Below are positions 1 through 11,177 of a DNA stretch of 64,000 nucleotides, piece by piece; the first letter of the stretch is position 1, and every line of letters begins with the position of its first letter. The position numbers and the translations under genes were made by a program. The stretch is from contig CAIIXF020000008.1 of assembly GCA_903813345.2 (NCBI GenBank), forward strand, positions 23,856,822-23,920,821, read 5' to 3'. The stretch comes from Owenia fusiformis. Taxonomy: Eukaryota > Annelida > Polychaeta > Sabellida > Oweniidae. Below the pieces are notes generated by a model. That model was given only the letters and a program-made list of their open reading frames with translations, was not told the origin of the DNA and searched no databases.

Positions 1-308
1 CTCATCCTCTTAACTCAAGATTGTGAGACAAGGCTGAATCCATTCTCTGACATGGTAGCAAGATGCAGTAGCACGGGTTGTTTCATTTCATCAATGTCAA
101 TAAACCTGCGTCCCTTCTCTATAGAAATAAGTAGTATAGGAATAAATAAGTCACATGTGGGAAGATCTGGACAATATGGTGCATTGACCAAGGGCTCAAT
201 TTTTAGGTCCAAGGATATTGTTTTCTGAACATTTTGAGATCTGTTGGCAGGTGCATTGTACATATGGAGTAGGGTGTTTCCTTCTCTCACCAACCCCTTC
301 TTCCACAA
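1..308 (-). pseudogene. mariner transposase fossil, C-terminal part
   Basis: The minus strand has an open frame (15-308) that reads as a degraded mariner transposase C-terminus. It holds a NAPA block where family members have HxDNAPxH, and further on a CPDLPTCDLF block where they have YSPDLAPSDF. The residue at the second catalytic Asp is now Tyr (HMYNAPA), so the protein cannot be active. The frame begins and ends without element ends in view and runs towards the left edge of the window. It is much more diverged than the intact mariner at 58851-60812 and appears to be a separate lineage. Confidence 0.7.
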
Positions 309-483
309 TGCTTCCTCAAATTGACCTGCAAACCCCGACCATACAACACTCTGACATCACAATACTTACTGTTTGTCAGTTTGTGTGTTACCAGTCCACG
401 GGCTACTAGAGTTTCCACGTATATGGAGTATGACCGGTTCTTAGGCTACGAATATGACCTGTTTTGGAAAGTCATGAGAGGCA

Positions 484-726
484 CATCCTCCTAAGCAGGT
501 GTCCAGAATCCGTACCTCCTTCTTCCCCCTGCTATAAGTAGTTAGCTTTTCCCCGATTAAGAACTCGCAACTTGATTGGCTGTCGCAACACAGCAATCAT
601 GTATACGTCATCGGCGCATAATTAGATCACGTGATTCAGTTTAATCGGGCGCGTCCAACTTGGTTATAGCAGGGGGTAAAAAGAAAGAAGATATTCTGGA
701 TTTTGAAGCCCTGTGATCGGAGGATG
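484..726. mobile_element. 243-bp foldback MITE with 9-bp target duplication (Mutator-like?)
   Basis: The ends are CATCCTCC and GGAGGATG. The arms stay similar inward for about 60 bp, both reaching CCCCCTGCTATAA. The 9-bp direct repeat TGAGAGGCA flanks it at 475-483 and 727-735. A 9-bp duplication with long arms fits Mutator-like elements, but no transposase is present to confirm this. Confidence 0.65.
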
Positions 727-1867
727 TGAGAGGCACAGCTGCTTAAAAATGGAAAATAAAGGTTAACTTCTAATTTATCCTTTTTGAAATTGTGTTTGTT
801 GAATATAGTTCATGCTGTATTTAATTATAGTAATGTAACAAAAACATGAGCTATTTTAGCAATGTAACTGTTCATAATGGAATATCAATCAGAAAGTACA
901 GATTTCTCGCCTTAGAGCCAAATCATTAATATCACAGTAGAAAAAAACAAATCCCAAACCTTTTTATGGCTAACCTGAACAAGATCTCCAAATCTCAGTT
1001 TATATGATCCCCCGTAGAGTGAGCAAGAGAAGGATTTATCTTTTCCCAGAGGATACGCTTGTGAAATGTCATGGCAAGACATTTCACAACCGTATTCTCC
1101 AATAATGGGGCACCAGTGACATTCGTATTCTCAAAAATTCAAAGATGTATCATATTTGGACAGAGCAGGCTAAATTATTTGAAATATTCATGACTTATTC
1201 GTAGATCTAGCTATATATTATACATAAGATGTGTCATCCTCTTCGGAGTTGCGTTGTGTTACACAAAAACTGATCAAAGATGCTGGAAACTAGGATTTTA
1301 CGGCTTCAATCTAATATTAATACGTTTTCTCTTCATTAAGGCCCCTTGTGATATGCCTGGCATTATAAGTATACCAAGTATCATTCATTGACCAAGTAGG
1401 ATAAAAAAACGTTCGAAAGTGTTCATAAAAAACAAGTGCTCACCTCGTCTGTTTATAGGAACAGAAATACGGTCACACTCGTAAGCTTAGAACCGGTCAT
1501 ACTCAATATACGCGGATACTCTAGTAACCCGTGCAGTCAGCAAAATATTTCAAACAACACAACACTTGTTGCATATAAAAAAAGGTTAAATCTAACTATA
1601 ATTTGTAAAACTGGCTAAAAACTGAATATGTGACGTAAATGTCGGTCCCGGGGTACCTGTACCTCCTTCACGGAAATAAGGATATATCAACATGTATTAT
1701 ATATTTTGTCTTCAAATCTTCGGAATTGATAGATAATTGAATGATGTATCACTGGTAGGAAAATCAGAGGGATTGGTCTATAAAAAGTATCTGTGTAAAA
1801 AAGCGTCCATTACTTATTGATCACCCCTCGTATTGTAAATGTATCGTATTGCATGACCTTTTTTCAG
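727..1867. other. no gene recognised; probably PLB1 intron
   Basis: AT-rich sequence upstream of the first recognised PLB1 exon. I looked for the preceding exon of the hydrolase domain and did not find one with usable splice sites. A small hairpin (TGAAATGTC / GACATTTCA) lies near 1055-1085. Confidence 0.4.
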
Positions 1868-3056
1868 GGAAGTCCAGACATGAGTTTCTTTGCACCCGAT
1901 TGCTTCCACTTCAGCCACAAAGGCCATGCAGCAGCAGCTGAAGCCCTCTGGAATAGCATGGTATATCATTGTTATTGTTTAAATGGTATACAGATACCGT
2001 TAGGAAGAGAGGACCATAGTACATGAAATGAAGTAGTAAACCTAGAAAATGAGGGGAATAATAAATGTGGAATACTAATATCGGAAAAAAAAGAAATATA
2101 TAGAATATGGGGATTAGGCGTCATGAAAAATATGATTTTACAACAATGCAGAACTGATATCTACAATTACTGGACCTAGAAAAGGCTTCCTTTATATGTT
2201 TTAGTTGGAGCCACTGGGACTTAAGAGAACTGAGTGGAGACTAGGAGAACCCTTAGAGTGCCCTAGTGAGGTAAATCTTCTTAAATATCATTTAAGAAGA
2301 TCTGGCCGATCGGAATAAACATCTTGCTGACTCTTTTATTTCTTTTACTTTATTAATATTTCATTGGGAATTGTGAAGTTAAAGGAGATAGAGAACACTG
2401 GTGATCCGCTCGATTACGCTGTTTACCGAAACGGATCGTTTCGGTAACAGAATGTAGGACAGAAACGGTTTGGGTTAAAAGTGCGGATCTGAACTGTTTT
2501 TCGATATACCGTTTCTGTAACTTAAGTGAGGAATTAAATCGATAATAATGTTGTCTTCTGACCTATTTGTTCGCAAATATGTACGTTTTCTTAAACATAT
2601 GATAATGATACAGGTTTGTGTAAAAAATGTCGTGGGAATTCTGCCTTCCACGTGTGAAATAAGAAAAAAGAAAAATCGTACCTTCGATGTTCCGACATTT
2701 TGTTACCGAAACGGTACCAGCGTAATCGAGTGGATCACCAATGGAGAAAATCATTTGACTGTATCCTATAAAAACACATAAGGATATAATACTTTCTGTT
2801 TTAGGAAAGTCCGTATTTTGCTACATCTAAAAACCGTTTCACAAATGTTCCAAAACTAGATCGTGAGTCTGGCAATACTCCAACTCCTTCCCTTGGCAAT
2901 GGTGTGTTTGTTGCTGTCACCATAGGAACCTGCATGACTCTAGGAGTTGTAGTTTTAGCAGCAACAGTGTACACAATTAAGAGACGATCTGGCAGGTCCA
3001 ACGAAGAGACCATTGGACTTGTAAGAGACCATAGATCCTTTACCTATACTACATAA
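1868..3056 (+). CDS. PLB1: phospholipase B1-like, last three coding exons (3' end of gene)
   Basis: Three exons join in phase 0: 1868-1960, 2205-2270 and 2805-3056 (stop TAA 3054-3056). Acceptors are TTTTTTCAG, ATATGTTTTAG and TTCTGTTTTAG; donors are ATG|GTATAT and GAG|GTAAAT. Exon 1 encodes [14 protein letters not shown], the SGNH/GDSL-lipase block V carrying the catalytic Asp and His. Exon 2 encodes LEPLG...LECPSE, and exon 3 opens ESPYF. This order (ALWNxM, LEPxG, CPS, ESPY) is that of the membrane-associated phospholipase B1 C-terminus. In exon 3, residues 33-58 form a hydrophobic helix followed by KRR and a short tail, consistent with a type I membrane anchor. Known family role: a surface enzyme with phospholipase A2 and lysophospholipase activity. 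The upstream hydrolase repeats and catalytic Ser lie outside the window or in unrecognised exons. I saw no AATAAA in the first 120 bp after the stop. Confidence 0.87.
2400..2739. mobile_element. 340-bp foldback element in PLB1 intron
   Basis: The ends are GGTGATCCGCTCGATTACGC and the near-perfect inverse GCGTAATCGAGTGGATCACC. Next inward both arms carry the ACCGAAACGG motif. It belongs to the same family as 40723-41208 and the fragment at 24650-24960, sharing CTTAAGT, ACATATGAT and the ATTTTGTTAC end motifs. It lies between PLB1 exons 2 and 3. Confidence 0.75.
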
Positions 3057-3181
3057 TGGACTCCTTTGTTACTGATCTTTGATGAATATACTGTAGTAGT
3101 ATCTTCACGGAGCGGTATCCAAACTGCGTGCATACCATGTCTCATGCTCATCTGATTTAATACGAATTATTTTGTATTTTA

Positions 3182-3720
3182 CAGGTTGGTCAAAATACTG
3201 GAAACCCTAGTACCGTTTTCCTAATATCTTTGTCATTTTAAAAAATAACTCTGCACATTTGTACATCACTCAATTTCCTACCAGCCTACCTTATTTCATG
3301 ACCGTCAGATTGATAGTCACAGTGTTACAGCACTTTAAAGATCATTCATGGTGGCCACTATTGCGCTGTAGACCAACCTGCACATGTCGTCCAACATGTT
3401 CCTGCATATGGGGACCTCAGGACAATTGCAGACCTCAAAAGTGAGATCATCTGTATCATCCAGGCCATACATGTACCTGCTGAGGAATTCATTTGGATCA
3501 TTGACAACTGTCCAGGTTTGCCTACAGCGCAATGATGGCCAAACCTGAAGCATGTTGTTCAAAGTGCTTTAAAATTGTGACTATCAGTCTGATGGTCATG
3601 AAATATAGTAGGGTAGTAGGAAATTGAATGATTTACAAATGTGTGAAATATCAGGGAGTAATTTCTTAAAATGAAAAAGATATGAGTAAAATGCAGGGTT
3701 TCCGTTTTTTGACCACCCTG
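3182..3720 (+). mobile_element. non-autonomous Tc1/mariner-type element, copy 1
   Basis: TA-flanked (3180-3181 and 3721-3722), with ends CAGGTTGGTCAAAA and TTTTTTGACCACCCTG and arms of over 100 bp. The centre (about 3410-3530) reads on the + strand as a Tc1/mariner transposase C-terminal remnant (DLRTIADLKSEI, then PAEE and a DNC block). Reading-frame breaks are present. A sister copy lies at 57974-58538. Confidence 0.8.
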
Positions 3721-3722
3721 TA

Positions 3723-4220
3723 CGTGGGAACTGGGTTGAGATTTACATGTACCTATGAAACAAAACCCAAGTATTTTCTATTTTTATGAGAAGTGCGACA
3801 TCAACTTATGTGTCGGTAATCGAAAAACAGATAGATCTTATATTTTAAAAGCTACGTTCATCTGAACATAGTTTTCGCTTTCACATGATAGAATTATATA
3901 ATCGCCACCGAATGGACTTATGAAACTATAAATCAAGGCAGAATAAAGGTCTTAAAATGACGTTTGAAAACACTTGTATGATGCAATATTGATATGCGCG
4001 CAGTTTATCACTATTTCAAACTTCGTGCATAGTATGCCCGCAGTTTGGTTACCGCATCGTGATTTTAATCCCAGTTGTATCCCAGGTGTATCTCGAAAAT
4101 TAGTAACTTTACAAACATTAGTATCTTTTTTCGCAAGCCTGCGGATTTGGGAATAGTACACTTTAGAGGATATTCCCTCTGCATGGAAAATAATTTACTC
4201 TATTGCCCTCAATAGTATAA
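3723..4220. other. no feature recognised
   Basis: AT-rich intergenic sequence with only short open frames on both strands. I see no motif or repeat family in it. Confidence 0.4.
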
Positions 4221-4358
4221 GTTATTGAATGATTTGAAGTGCAATACAGGATATATTCTGCTCGAGAAATTCCGTATTGGAACGAGACGAAGTCGAGTGC
4301 CAATACAGAATATCGAGACAGAATATATCCTGTATTGCACTTCAAATCATTCAATAAC
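4221..4358. repeat. near-perfect 138-bp hairpin (foldback MITE)
   Basis: Arms of about 45 bp, GTTATTGAATGATTTGAAGT and its inverse, surround a centre with GAACGAGACGAAGTCGAG. It would form a long stem-loop. Confidence 0.8.
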
Positions 4359-4365
4359 GTTTTTA

Positions 4366-4500
4366 TCGTGTGATACTCTGTATTGCTACTGAAATTGTCC
4401 CCTCCGTACCAATATTTTCTGTAATGCGACGGAGATGATCAACGGGAACAATCTCAGTAGCAATACAGATTGGTACAGCACAAGAACTGACCTATCAGAG
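4366..4500. repeat. second, less perfect hairpin with CTGTATTGCTACTGA arms
   Basis: CTGTATTGCTACTGAAATTG at about 4377 pairs with CAATCTCAGTAGCAATACAG at about 4459. It shares the GCAATACAG motif with the adjacent hairpin, so both are probably from related MITEs. Confidence 0.6.
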
Positions 4501-4579
4501 GGCTTCATTTTACAGATCATACGATAATAGTCACTATTGTATAATGAGAACTAAAACAATGACGTAACAAAGCTTATCG

Positions 4580-4728
4580 AAACTTACTAATTTCGGAAGT
4601 CTCAAAAACTTACTAAAAAGTTACAAACTTTCGAGAAATACAATTTGCGATTTCGTAACTTTTTAGTAACTTTTTGAAACTGACTAAATTAGTAAAAATA
4701 CTAATTAGTAACTTTACTAAATCTAGAG
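4580..4728. repeat. self-complementary ACTTACTAA / TTAGTAAGTTT repeat
   Basis: Short motifs AAACTTACTAA and TTACTAAAAAGTTAC recur and pair with GTAACTTTTTAGTAAC, giving an imperfect palindrome. Probably a decayed foldback element. Confidence 0.5.
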
Positions 4729-4804
4729 AAATAGACCCCTGTTAAACAAACTAAATGGTACCAGTCGTCATTGGCCAATTTCTCGGAAATATTTGTGTCT
4801 TTTC

Positions 4805-5110
4805 ATACTCTACATCTACATCTACATCAATAATCCGCAAAAGGCTAATAAGCCCATTTAAAGCAGATATATAGTTTAACAGTGATATAATTCGAATAGA
4901 ATACAATTTGAACCTTAACATTTAAAAAATAGATATATGGTTTACAACTCATATTAAAATGTACACTGAAATCATGCAACACTTCTCCACTTAAGGAGGC
5001 ATCTTCCCCAAGGATCCCATGCTGCACTAGCATATTCTAGGTTAGGCCGTACTAGTGACTTGTATGCCTGGGCAAGAGTAGGCTCATTGATATTATGAAA
5101 ATAAAATTGG
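4805..5110 (-). mobile_element. 3' end of a non-LTR retrotransposon (CR1/L2/Jockey-like)
   Basis: On the minus strand the sequence reads AYKSLVRPNLEYASAAWDPWG, the conserved block after the reverse transcriptase in many non-LTR elements. It then diverges into stop codons and ends with a GATGTA hexamer run (seen as TACATC on +, about 4808-4827), a typical LINE 3' tail. The 5' part is missing, as expected of 5' truncation. The larger LINE at 11230-12300 may be from the same family. Confidence 0.75.
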
Positions 5111-6177
5111 GGGATACGTCCAAGTCTTGTCAACTTCTGCCACATTTTTGCATATATACCGAAAAACCTTGGTATGAAATATTTTCAACAATCTCCAAAT
5201 AGTTTTGGAGATATCTACATTCATGCTATGTATGTATCATGTGGCAAAATGCAAAAATGTTGCCCATTGTGTTTTCAACGTTACCTGTACAACTAACTTT
5301 TCAGGACACCATTTGCATCGTTTGCAGCTGGAATTTTGATATGTTGTTGTTATTCTGAACAATGTATAATAATATATAATGCATCTCAGAAGTCACAAGT
5401 ATTTTACAGACCAATGGAAGGGGTTGTTGCAGTACCACTAACTTTGACTGGCAAGTATGAATAACCAGGAGCAACAAGAAGACTGGGAACTAGTACTTTA
5501 CTATGAAGTACAATAAACCGATCTGAATGAATTACAGCTTGCTTGCAAGGTTAATGGTAACAAAACATGTGTCAAGCCCTGTAGAAAAGCGAGCAAGTTT
5601 GTTTTAATATATTTTGTCTTGGAGTAGATGAATAACTTCATTCAAAAGATTATGAGTAAATGTAACGAGTGTTAACAGATATCCAAAATGCCACTAGATT
5701 TAGTTGAAAAGTATGGACAGATGACCGATAGGATTGTTTTTGTTCAGTAATTGGGTGTAATTGGCGTTATCCCAGACGGGAAAACAACCGAGCAAAAATG
5801 TAGATGGATATTCTGATATTGAAAATATCAAAAATGTGGTTGATTAAAACGTGCAAAGTTTTTTTTATAATGATTTTTGCAAATGTGTACTCACTTAATT
5901 ATGGAGTTAATCCTCTGGATTCCGATACGTGTAATTAATAATCTGTAGTACAATTTAAGGCACAAATTATTCATATTTGATCATATTTGACCATCGTATA
6001 CTTCTATCATTTCTACGACTTGTCAGATTTTTATATTAGTAAATTGAAAGAAAGATGATGGATAAATGTAAACTGCCTACATGCTAAAACCTACCTGTCA
6101 ATTCAAGTTCAATACCAGATCCATCTCGACTTGAATGAAGAGGAGCTTGTCGCCTCCAGGACGGTCTTGCATATTGT
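5111..6177. other. no feature recognised
   Basis: AT-rich sequence without a convincing open frame, splice pair or repeat. It may include the left end of the transposon carrying the gene at 6645-9979, but I could not find its terminus. Confidence 0.35.
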
Positions 6178-6182
6178 TAAAT

Positions 6183-6197
6183 GGTAACGATGATAAC
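6183..6197 (+). promoter_or_regulatory. GTAACGATGATAAC motif, 3' side of transposase gene
   Basis: GGTAACGATGATAAC lies downstream of the transposase-like gene. Six related copies lie upstream of it (10131-11061). It is a candidate subterminal protein-binding site. Confidence 0.45.
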
Positions 6198-6644
6198 ATA
6201 AACTAAGGCACATATTACTTACTATTTGTGGCACAATTATGATGTGAAATCAAGTCTGTGCCAGCTAATGACATTTTATAATTGAATGTGTCATTCCCAT
6301 CCCTCAAGAAATTGACATATATATTTATTATTTAATTATAAGAAATACAAAAATACATTTTATCAGTTTATTATGCAATCACTTTCAAATCATGTGAAAT
6401 TTTTGTTACAACAAGAAAACTTTAACTGACTGACTGTTCAAACGTCTCTTGAAGTTCATGTTACTTTCAAATGTTTCATCTTCACACTCTCAACAATGTT
6501 ATACAAATAATATACAATATACTAATAATGAGATTTACTAGTTAATAAGCTCATCTACTAAGCACCAGATACGTCCATCATTATCACTTACTGTTACATT
6601 TCTTTCTAGTATTCTCAACTTTGAAATCTTAATCAAATATGAAT

Positions 6645-9600
6645 CTAAATAAGCTCATCTACTACACTCCAGATATTCCGCTCACGATCTTGATGTTCAT
6701 CATCGCGTTCTTCAACTTCTGTTTCTGCTACAGTGCTAGTTATCCACCATCCATGACAAGGTCTGGCTTGTGTTAAACAGTTGTCACAATAGCAACTCAT
6801 ATTTCGTAACATTACTCTACAGTCCCCGAGTCCTATAACGGCATGCACTTTCATTGTTCCCTTTACGGGAATCACATTTTTCTGCATACCATTCAGCTCT
6901 AGTTCTGCATTATTGTAGTCTTCTTGCCCAACATATATGAATTTCACATTCCTAATCGAACATGTACTGCTTTCTGTCCAGGCAAAAAAATCGTCCGCAC
7001 CTTGGATCAAAACCTTTCCACAATTTACAGCATCGTCGGCAAGTCGTTTTACTCTACCTCCAAGGCCATCGCAAGGGCCCTTACCATGGCCTGCTTCGAA
7101 GTAGTTCCATTTCGCATTTATCTTAAATATTTTCTTATGATTTGCGACGATGTTAAATATAGTCTTGTTCCTGTACTGTGACGAAGGGCTGTCAGTCCAG
7201 TAATGGATGCATTGGACGAATGGATCCATCTCCTTCACAACAGAAGTGATGTGCTTCAGGTAGGAGTACACAGCCGTAGCATTATGTTTATGTACGTTAC
7301 TCACAAACACGTAACTTGAATGAACAAGCTCTTCATCAATTTTGTAATATATTACAGTGGGATGAAGTGTTACCTCTGGCTTATTGTAGAACGCAGACTG
7401 AACTTCATTATTTACCTTACATGTATAACTTTCAGCGAAGTCCATATGGACTACGAATTGGTGTATTGGTAAGTTATTCTTAATTTTCCGAATTTCGTCA
7501 TACTGGTTTTTCATTCGCATCACGTGTTGTCTGAATTCTTCAGTCATCTTCTCCAGAAATGGAAGGAAATCTTCTTTAGTTTTTATCACTCTGACTATCT
7601 TCATTGACACTTTCTTGGTAGCTTTGTCTTCTACTCTACGCCACTGATCAAAACTAATCTCATCATCAGGTAAATCGGCACTTTCACTTACCATTTTTAC
7701 CACATCATCAATTTCGATGTACTTCTCAGGATTTTTCGGCAAAGTAAGATATCTGTTCAGAGCCTTTACAACCAAGGACATATTCTGGTGCTTAGTACAT
7801 AAGCAGCAATCACGAGTAATAAAGGAACACAATTTGATATTCTTTGGTCGTATACGTTGAAATGATGTAAGTGAAAGTTTGACAGAAGGATTTTCACTAA
7901 TGTATTTTCTATGCAGATTTACAATATAATCAGTGCAGACACGTTTTTGCTCTGTTTCTTTTCCTACTTTTACTTTGTCCGATTTTCCAGGTAAGCATCT
8001 GCTATTATCATCTCTCTCAAAGAATGCCATTACATCATCTGTAAAGTAAATAATTCGATTCTGAGTGTAAAATATATTCCATAACCATGCCTGTTTTGGT
8101 TCCATTGATTAAACCATGGACCTATATCCTCGAGGATATAGGTCCATGATTAAACAGTCCTTGGACGAATGCTTATAATTTCTTACAACGATAATTGTTC
8201 TCTGTCGAATATTGATTCTCCACGATCTCAAAGATGATTGCTTTAGGATAGGTCTGACTATCCAATAAAAAGCATTCGTTCAATGTATATTTAATTAAAT
8301 GAAAGGGATTGGTCCTCAGCAGTGAATATGTTCATGCTGCAATGTTTAGGCTTAGAAATAAACGTTTTGAAAAATTGACTATTAATTGCTAATTCTTTAT
8401 CCATTTTATTTATTTATTTGCCATTAACACTTTATAACAGTGGCACATGGATTATTATCCAGTGCGGATATATACATGTACACAATATGAATACAAAAGC
8501 ATGCATGGGCTTGTACAACTTGGTTAAACACAGTTTTACAACGCTGTTAATAATATAAAATAGTTTTGCCCCAATTTGAAAAAGCCTCATCATCACCGAG
8601 CATAAATAGTCTGGTTACCCTTGATAAAATCAGAAAATAAATCAGAGAGACATTGTTTACCAACACTGTGGGAAAAGATTCACGTAATGCTATACGTCTT
8701 CATGTACATATTAAACTACAAAGTTTACATTTCTTCTTTATTACATTTCCGTTGTTTGCCTCAAATTTCCAGAGAATTAGAAATGAAATAAATTAAATCA
8801 AATGTGTTGTTTTAATTTTTGACTGGAGGATCGAAGTTCTCATTGTGTATTTCCCACCTATCATAACGTAATACATTTTAGTCGTTGGATAGCTGATACC
8901 AAGTATACAGTCTGAGATTAATACACGGCCGAGGAATTCAGTGAATGCCTTAAATCTAAATCTATATTTTTCAAGCCCAATACATTGTTAAGTGTGCCCT
9001 TATTAGCTATCCTTTCATAAGAAACTTGTATCTTAACTCATGATTTAAAATTCTAATCCAATTAACTTTGCATAAACAGATAAACGTTGATCACTGGCAT
9101 GTCATTTGTTACCTGGGCAAGTTGGGTACACGTACAGAGTACAGTCACTCAAAATATATTCTAGTTCTTACCTCTGTATAATCGAGTCTCGCGGACCCTC
9201 TTGTATGCTTCAAAGTTCACCTTCTTGTCTGTTGGTTTGGACAACAGTTTTCTATTCATTCCAGTTTTCTTCGCCAACGTCTTTGTCATTCTGTATTTTC
9301 TTATTATCCGTCCTGATATTACGTTTCGTATGATGCTGTCTTTACTTTTGTTGTGCTGTCTTGTTGATTGAACTTCTGATATAAGTGTCTCTCCAAAAAT
9401 AAGAGATCTTCGCAACTCTTTTAAATTTCTGTTGCCTGTGATCAGACCTGCTCTTCTTAGTTGGTGGTCTGCCTTAGATCTTGGTGTACTCGGTGGAGTT
9501 GTGCTCTTCAGTTCTGCTTCTCGTTCTTTTCTGAGTCTAAGTCTTTGCATTCGTCTCTGTGCTGTCCGATATTTTCTATTTAAGTCAATGTGTTCTTGTT

Positions 9601-9979
9601 TTAGCTTCTCATACATTCTGTTCTTTTTGGATAACGCCCTACTTATTCTTTTTCTTGGCCCATTACGTCGCCTTGCTGCTCCGAAAGGCATCTGCACTAC
9701 TAAAGCCAAAGGTGTTTCTCCCGCTGTTGCTGTTGAATAACCACTCTCTGGACTCATTGCAACTGCAGCTACAGCAGCGTCTTTTCTCATTCTTCTATAT
9801 CTTTTCATGTTTAGTTTTGCTCTTTTGTTACGAGTCAGTCTATCCTTTTCGGATAATTCAGAAGATGGCACATAGTTTCTTTTGTTCCTTTCACGTTCCT
9901 TTCGCAGGTATTCCTCATTGTTTCTGTCTTTAAGGCGTTGCCTGTAAGCCTTCTGGATTTCCGCCCTCGATTTTCCCAT
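6645..9979 (-). CDS. predicted 733-aa transposase-like protein, two exons, superfamily not identified
   Basis: Exon 1 is 9979-9172 and exon 2 is 8038-6645. The donor CAGAG|GTAAGA (intron starts 9171) and acceptor TTACTTTACAG|AT give phase-1 joining, which makes YR-DDVMAFFERDDNSR across the junction and keeps the frame to the TAG/TAA-terminated C-terminus (DELI). Residues 1-170 are very rich in Arg and Lys (MGKSRAEIQKAYRQRLKDRN start), suited to nucleic-acid binding. The core has HMDFAES (about 469), YWTDSPSSQYRN (about 550) and NYFEAGHGKGPCDGLGG (about 585), which I read as an RNase-H-like D-D-E set. A CYCDNC cluster near 683 could bind zinc. This basic-plus-core architecture recurs in many aquatic-animal genomes as uncharacterised proteins, from memory. 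Both exons are free of stops, so this copy may be recent. Alternative: a domesticated host gene. The ATG at 8105 has a TAA just upstream and is probably intronic. Confidence 0.72.
8114..8148. repeat. 34-bp perfect palindrome flanked by GATTAAAC direct repeats
   Basis: CATGGACCTATATCCTC followed directly by its exact inverse (8115-8148). GATTAAAC precedes it (8107-8114) and follows it (8148-8155, sharing one base). It lies in the intron of the 733-aa gene. It looks like two terminal repeats fused tip to tip with a target duplication. Confidence 0.75.
8156..9171. other. intron of the 733-aa gene; nothing else recognised
   Basis: AT-rich intron sequence. The donor is at 9171 and the acceptor at 8039-8040, reading on the minus strand. 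I see no further coding block. Confidence 0.5.
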
Positions 9980-10130
9980 CTGTAAATTGACACTACAAAT
10001 GCTATTTTAGGAGGTAATTAGATCGATTTTATTGCAAATACATAATGACGAATGATTTTATGAATAACCCATGACAAAAAATTACGCAGGTCTTGGCTAA
10101 GAACAGTCTAATTTGATGTTGAAAAAATAG

Positions 10131-11061
10131 TTTTCATCGTTACTTAAGGTAACGAAAGTAACGCCAAGTGTGTACGTGCATTCTGAAAGATTTCGATAGC
10201 GAGTGACATTTCTTCCACTTTACATCATTATTTGACGTTATTGAGCTTAGGTAAAACGAAAAACTTTTGCAAATGAGGACTATATACTATGGCAAATAAT
10301 ATGATACATAAACAGTCCTTCAGATGTACTCGTAAATCAATAAAACTTACATTCTTGGACTTCCACGACGTCTTAGACGATTTCAACCATTTGGCGGGCA
10401 AAAACTTTACAAAATACCAAAGCTATCAGACTAGTCAAATGATTATTTTCGTATTTTAGGATAGTTTCGTATATTTAGTAACGATGATAACCGTATCGAT
10501 GAAAACATGCTTCAGGCTTTCTTGTCTCTACAAGTATATTAAGGCTCCAACCCACAAATGATCATGGTCATTCTATCGTTGAACCAACACCCTACAATAG
10601 CAAAATGCGTTTATTTCTAATATAATGCGTATACGTGCAAATATATGGTAACGATGAAAACAATTCTTATCTCATACGATGTGACAAACCCTGATAACCA
10701 TATAAATTAGAAGAAACATATTAGATATAGTAAAACGAGCTGTTTCCTTCCATGTACCTCTGAACAATTTATTATCATTTCAGTTGGAAATGTCACTTCT
10801 TGCTTAATTAATGTTATGGATAGTGGACGAATAATATGAGTAAATTGTGCGGTAACGATGAAATCCTGACACTGGCGACATTCATATTGGACACCAAAGA
10901 ACAAACACAGATACTCCAATTCTTTTATATTTATTTCTCTTAAACAATATACACATTGTATTCGTTACATAACAGGATTTAATGCAAAAAGGAAACTATA
11001 TTAGACTTGAATTTTAAACTAGAATGTTAAGGAGGTCTGCTGCGACAGTAACGAAAGTAAC
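10131..11061. promoter_or_regulatory. cluster of GTAACGATGA / GTAACGAAAGTAAC motifs upstream of transposase gene
   Basis: Copies: TTTTCATCGTTAC 10131-10143 (inverse), GGTAACGAAAGTAACG 10149-10164, GTAACGATGATAACC 10478-10492, GGTAACGATGAAAAC 10647-10661, GGTAACGATGAAA 10851-10863, GTAACGAAAGTAAC 11048-11061. They sit within 1.1 kb upstream of the start codon at 9979. Likely transposase-binding sites or promoter elements; nothing else is recognised in 9980-11160. Confidence 0.5.
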
Positions 11062-11177
11062 ACTTTTGAAACAACATGTCGTTCTGTAAAACAAGTTTCA
11101 GTACATACCCAGTACTGTTATATATCATAATGGAGGTTTGAGCACCGCCTTTCACACTATGCTCAACGTCTGCTTGT

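Noticed and set aside
8039-8105. ATG at 8105 as start of a separate 486-aa protein
   Set aside because: A TAA lies just upstream, while a good phase-matched acceptor at 8039-8040 joins the frame to the basic exon.
9432-9933. + strand frames of 102 and 124 codons
   Set aside because: Antisense shadows of the basic exon of the 733-aa gene; Leu/Ser/Phe-rich because the true strand is Lys/Arg-rich.
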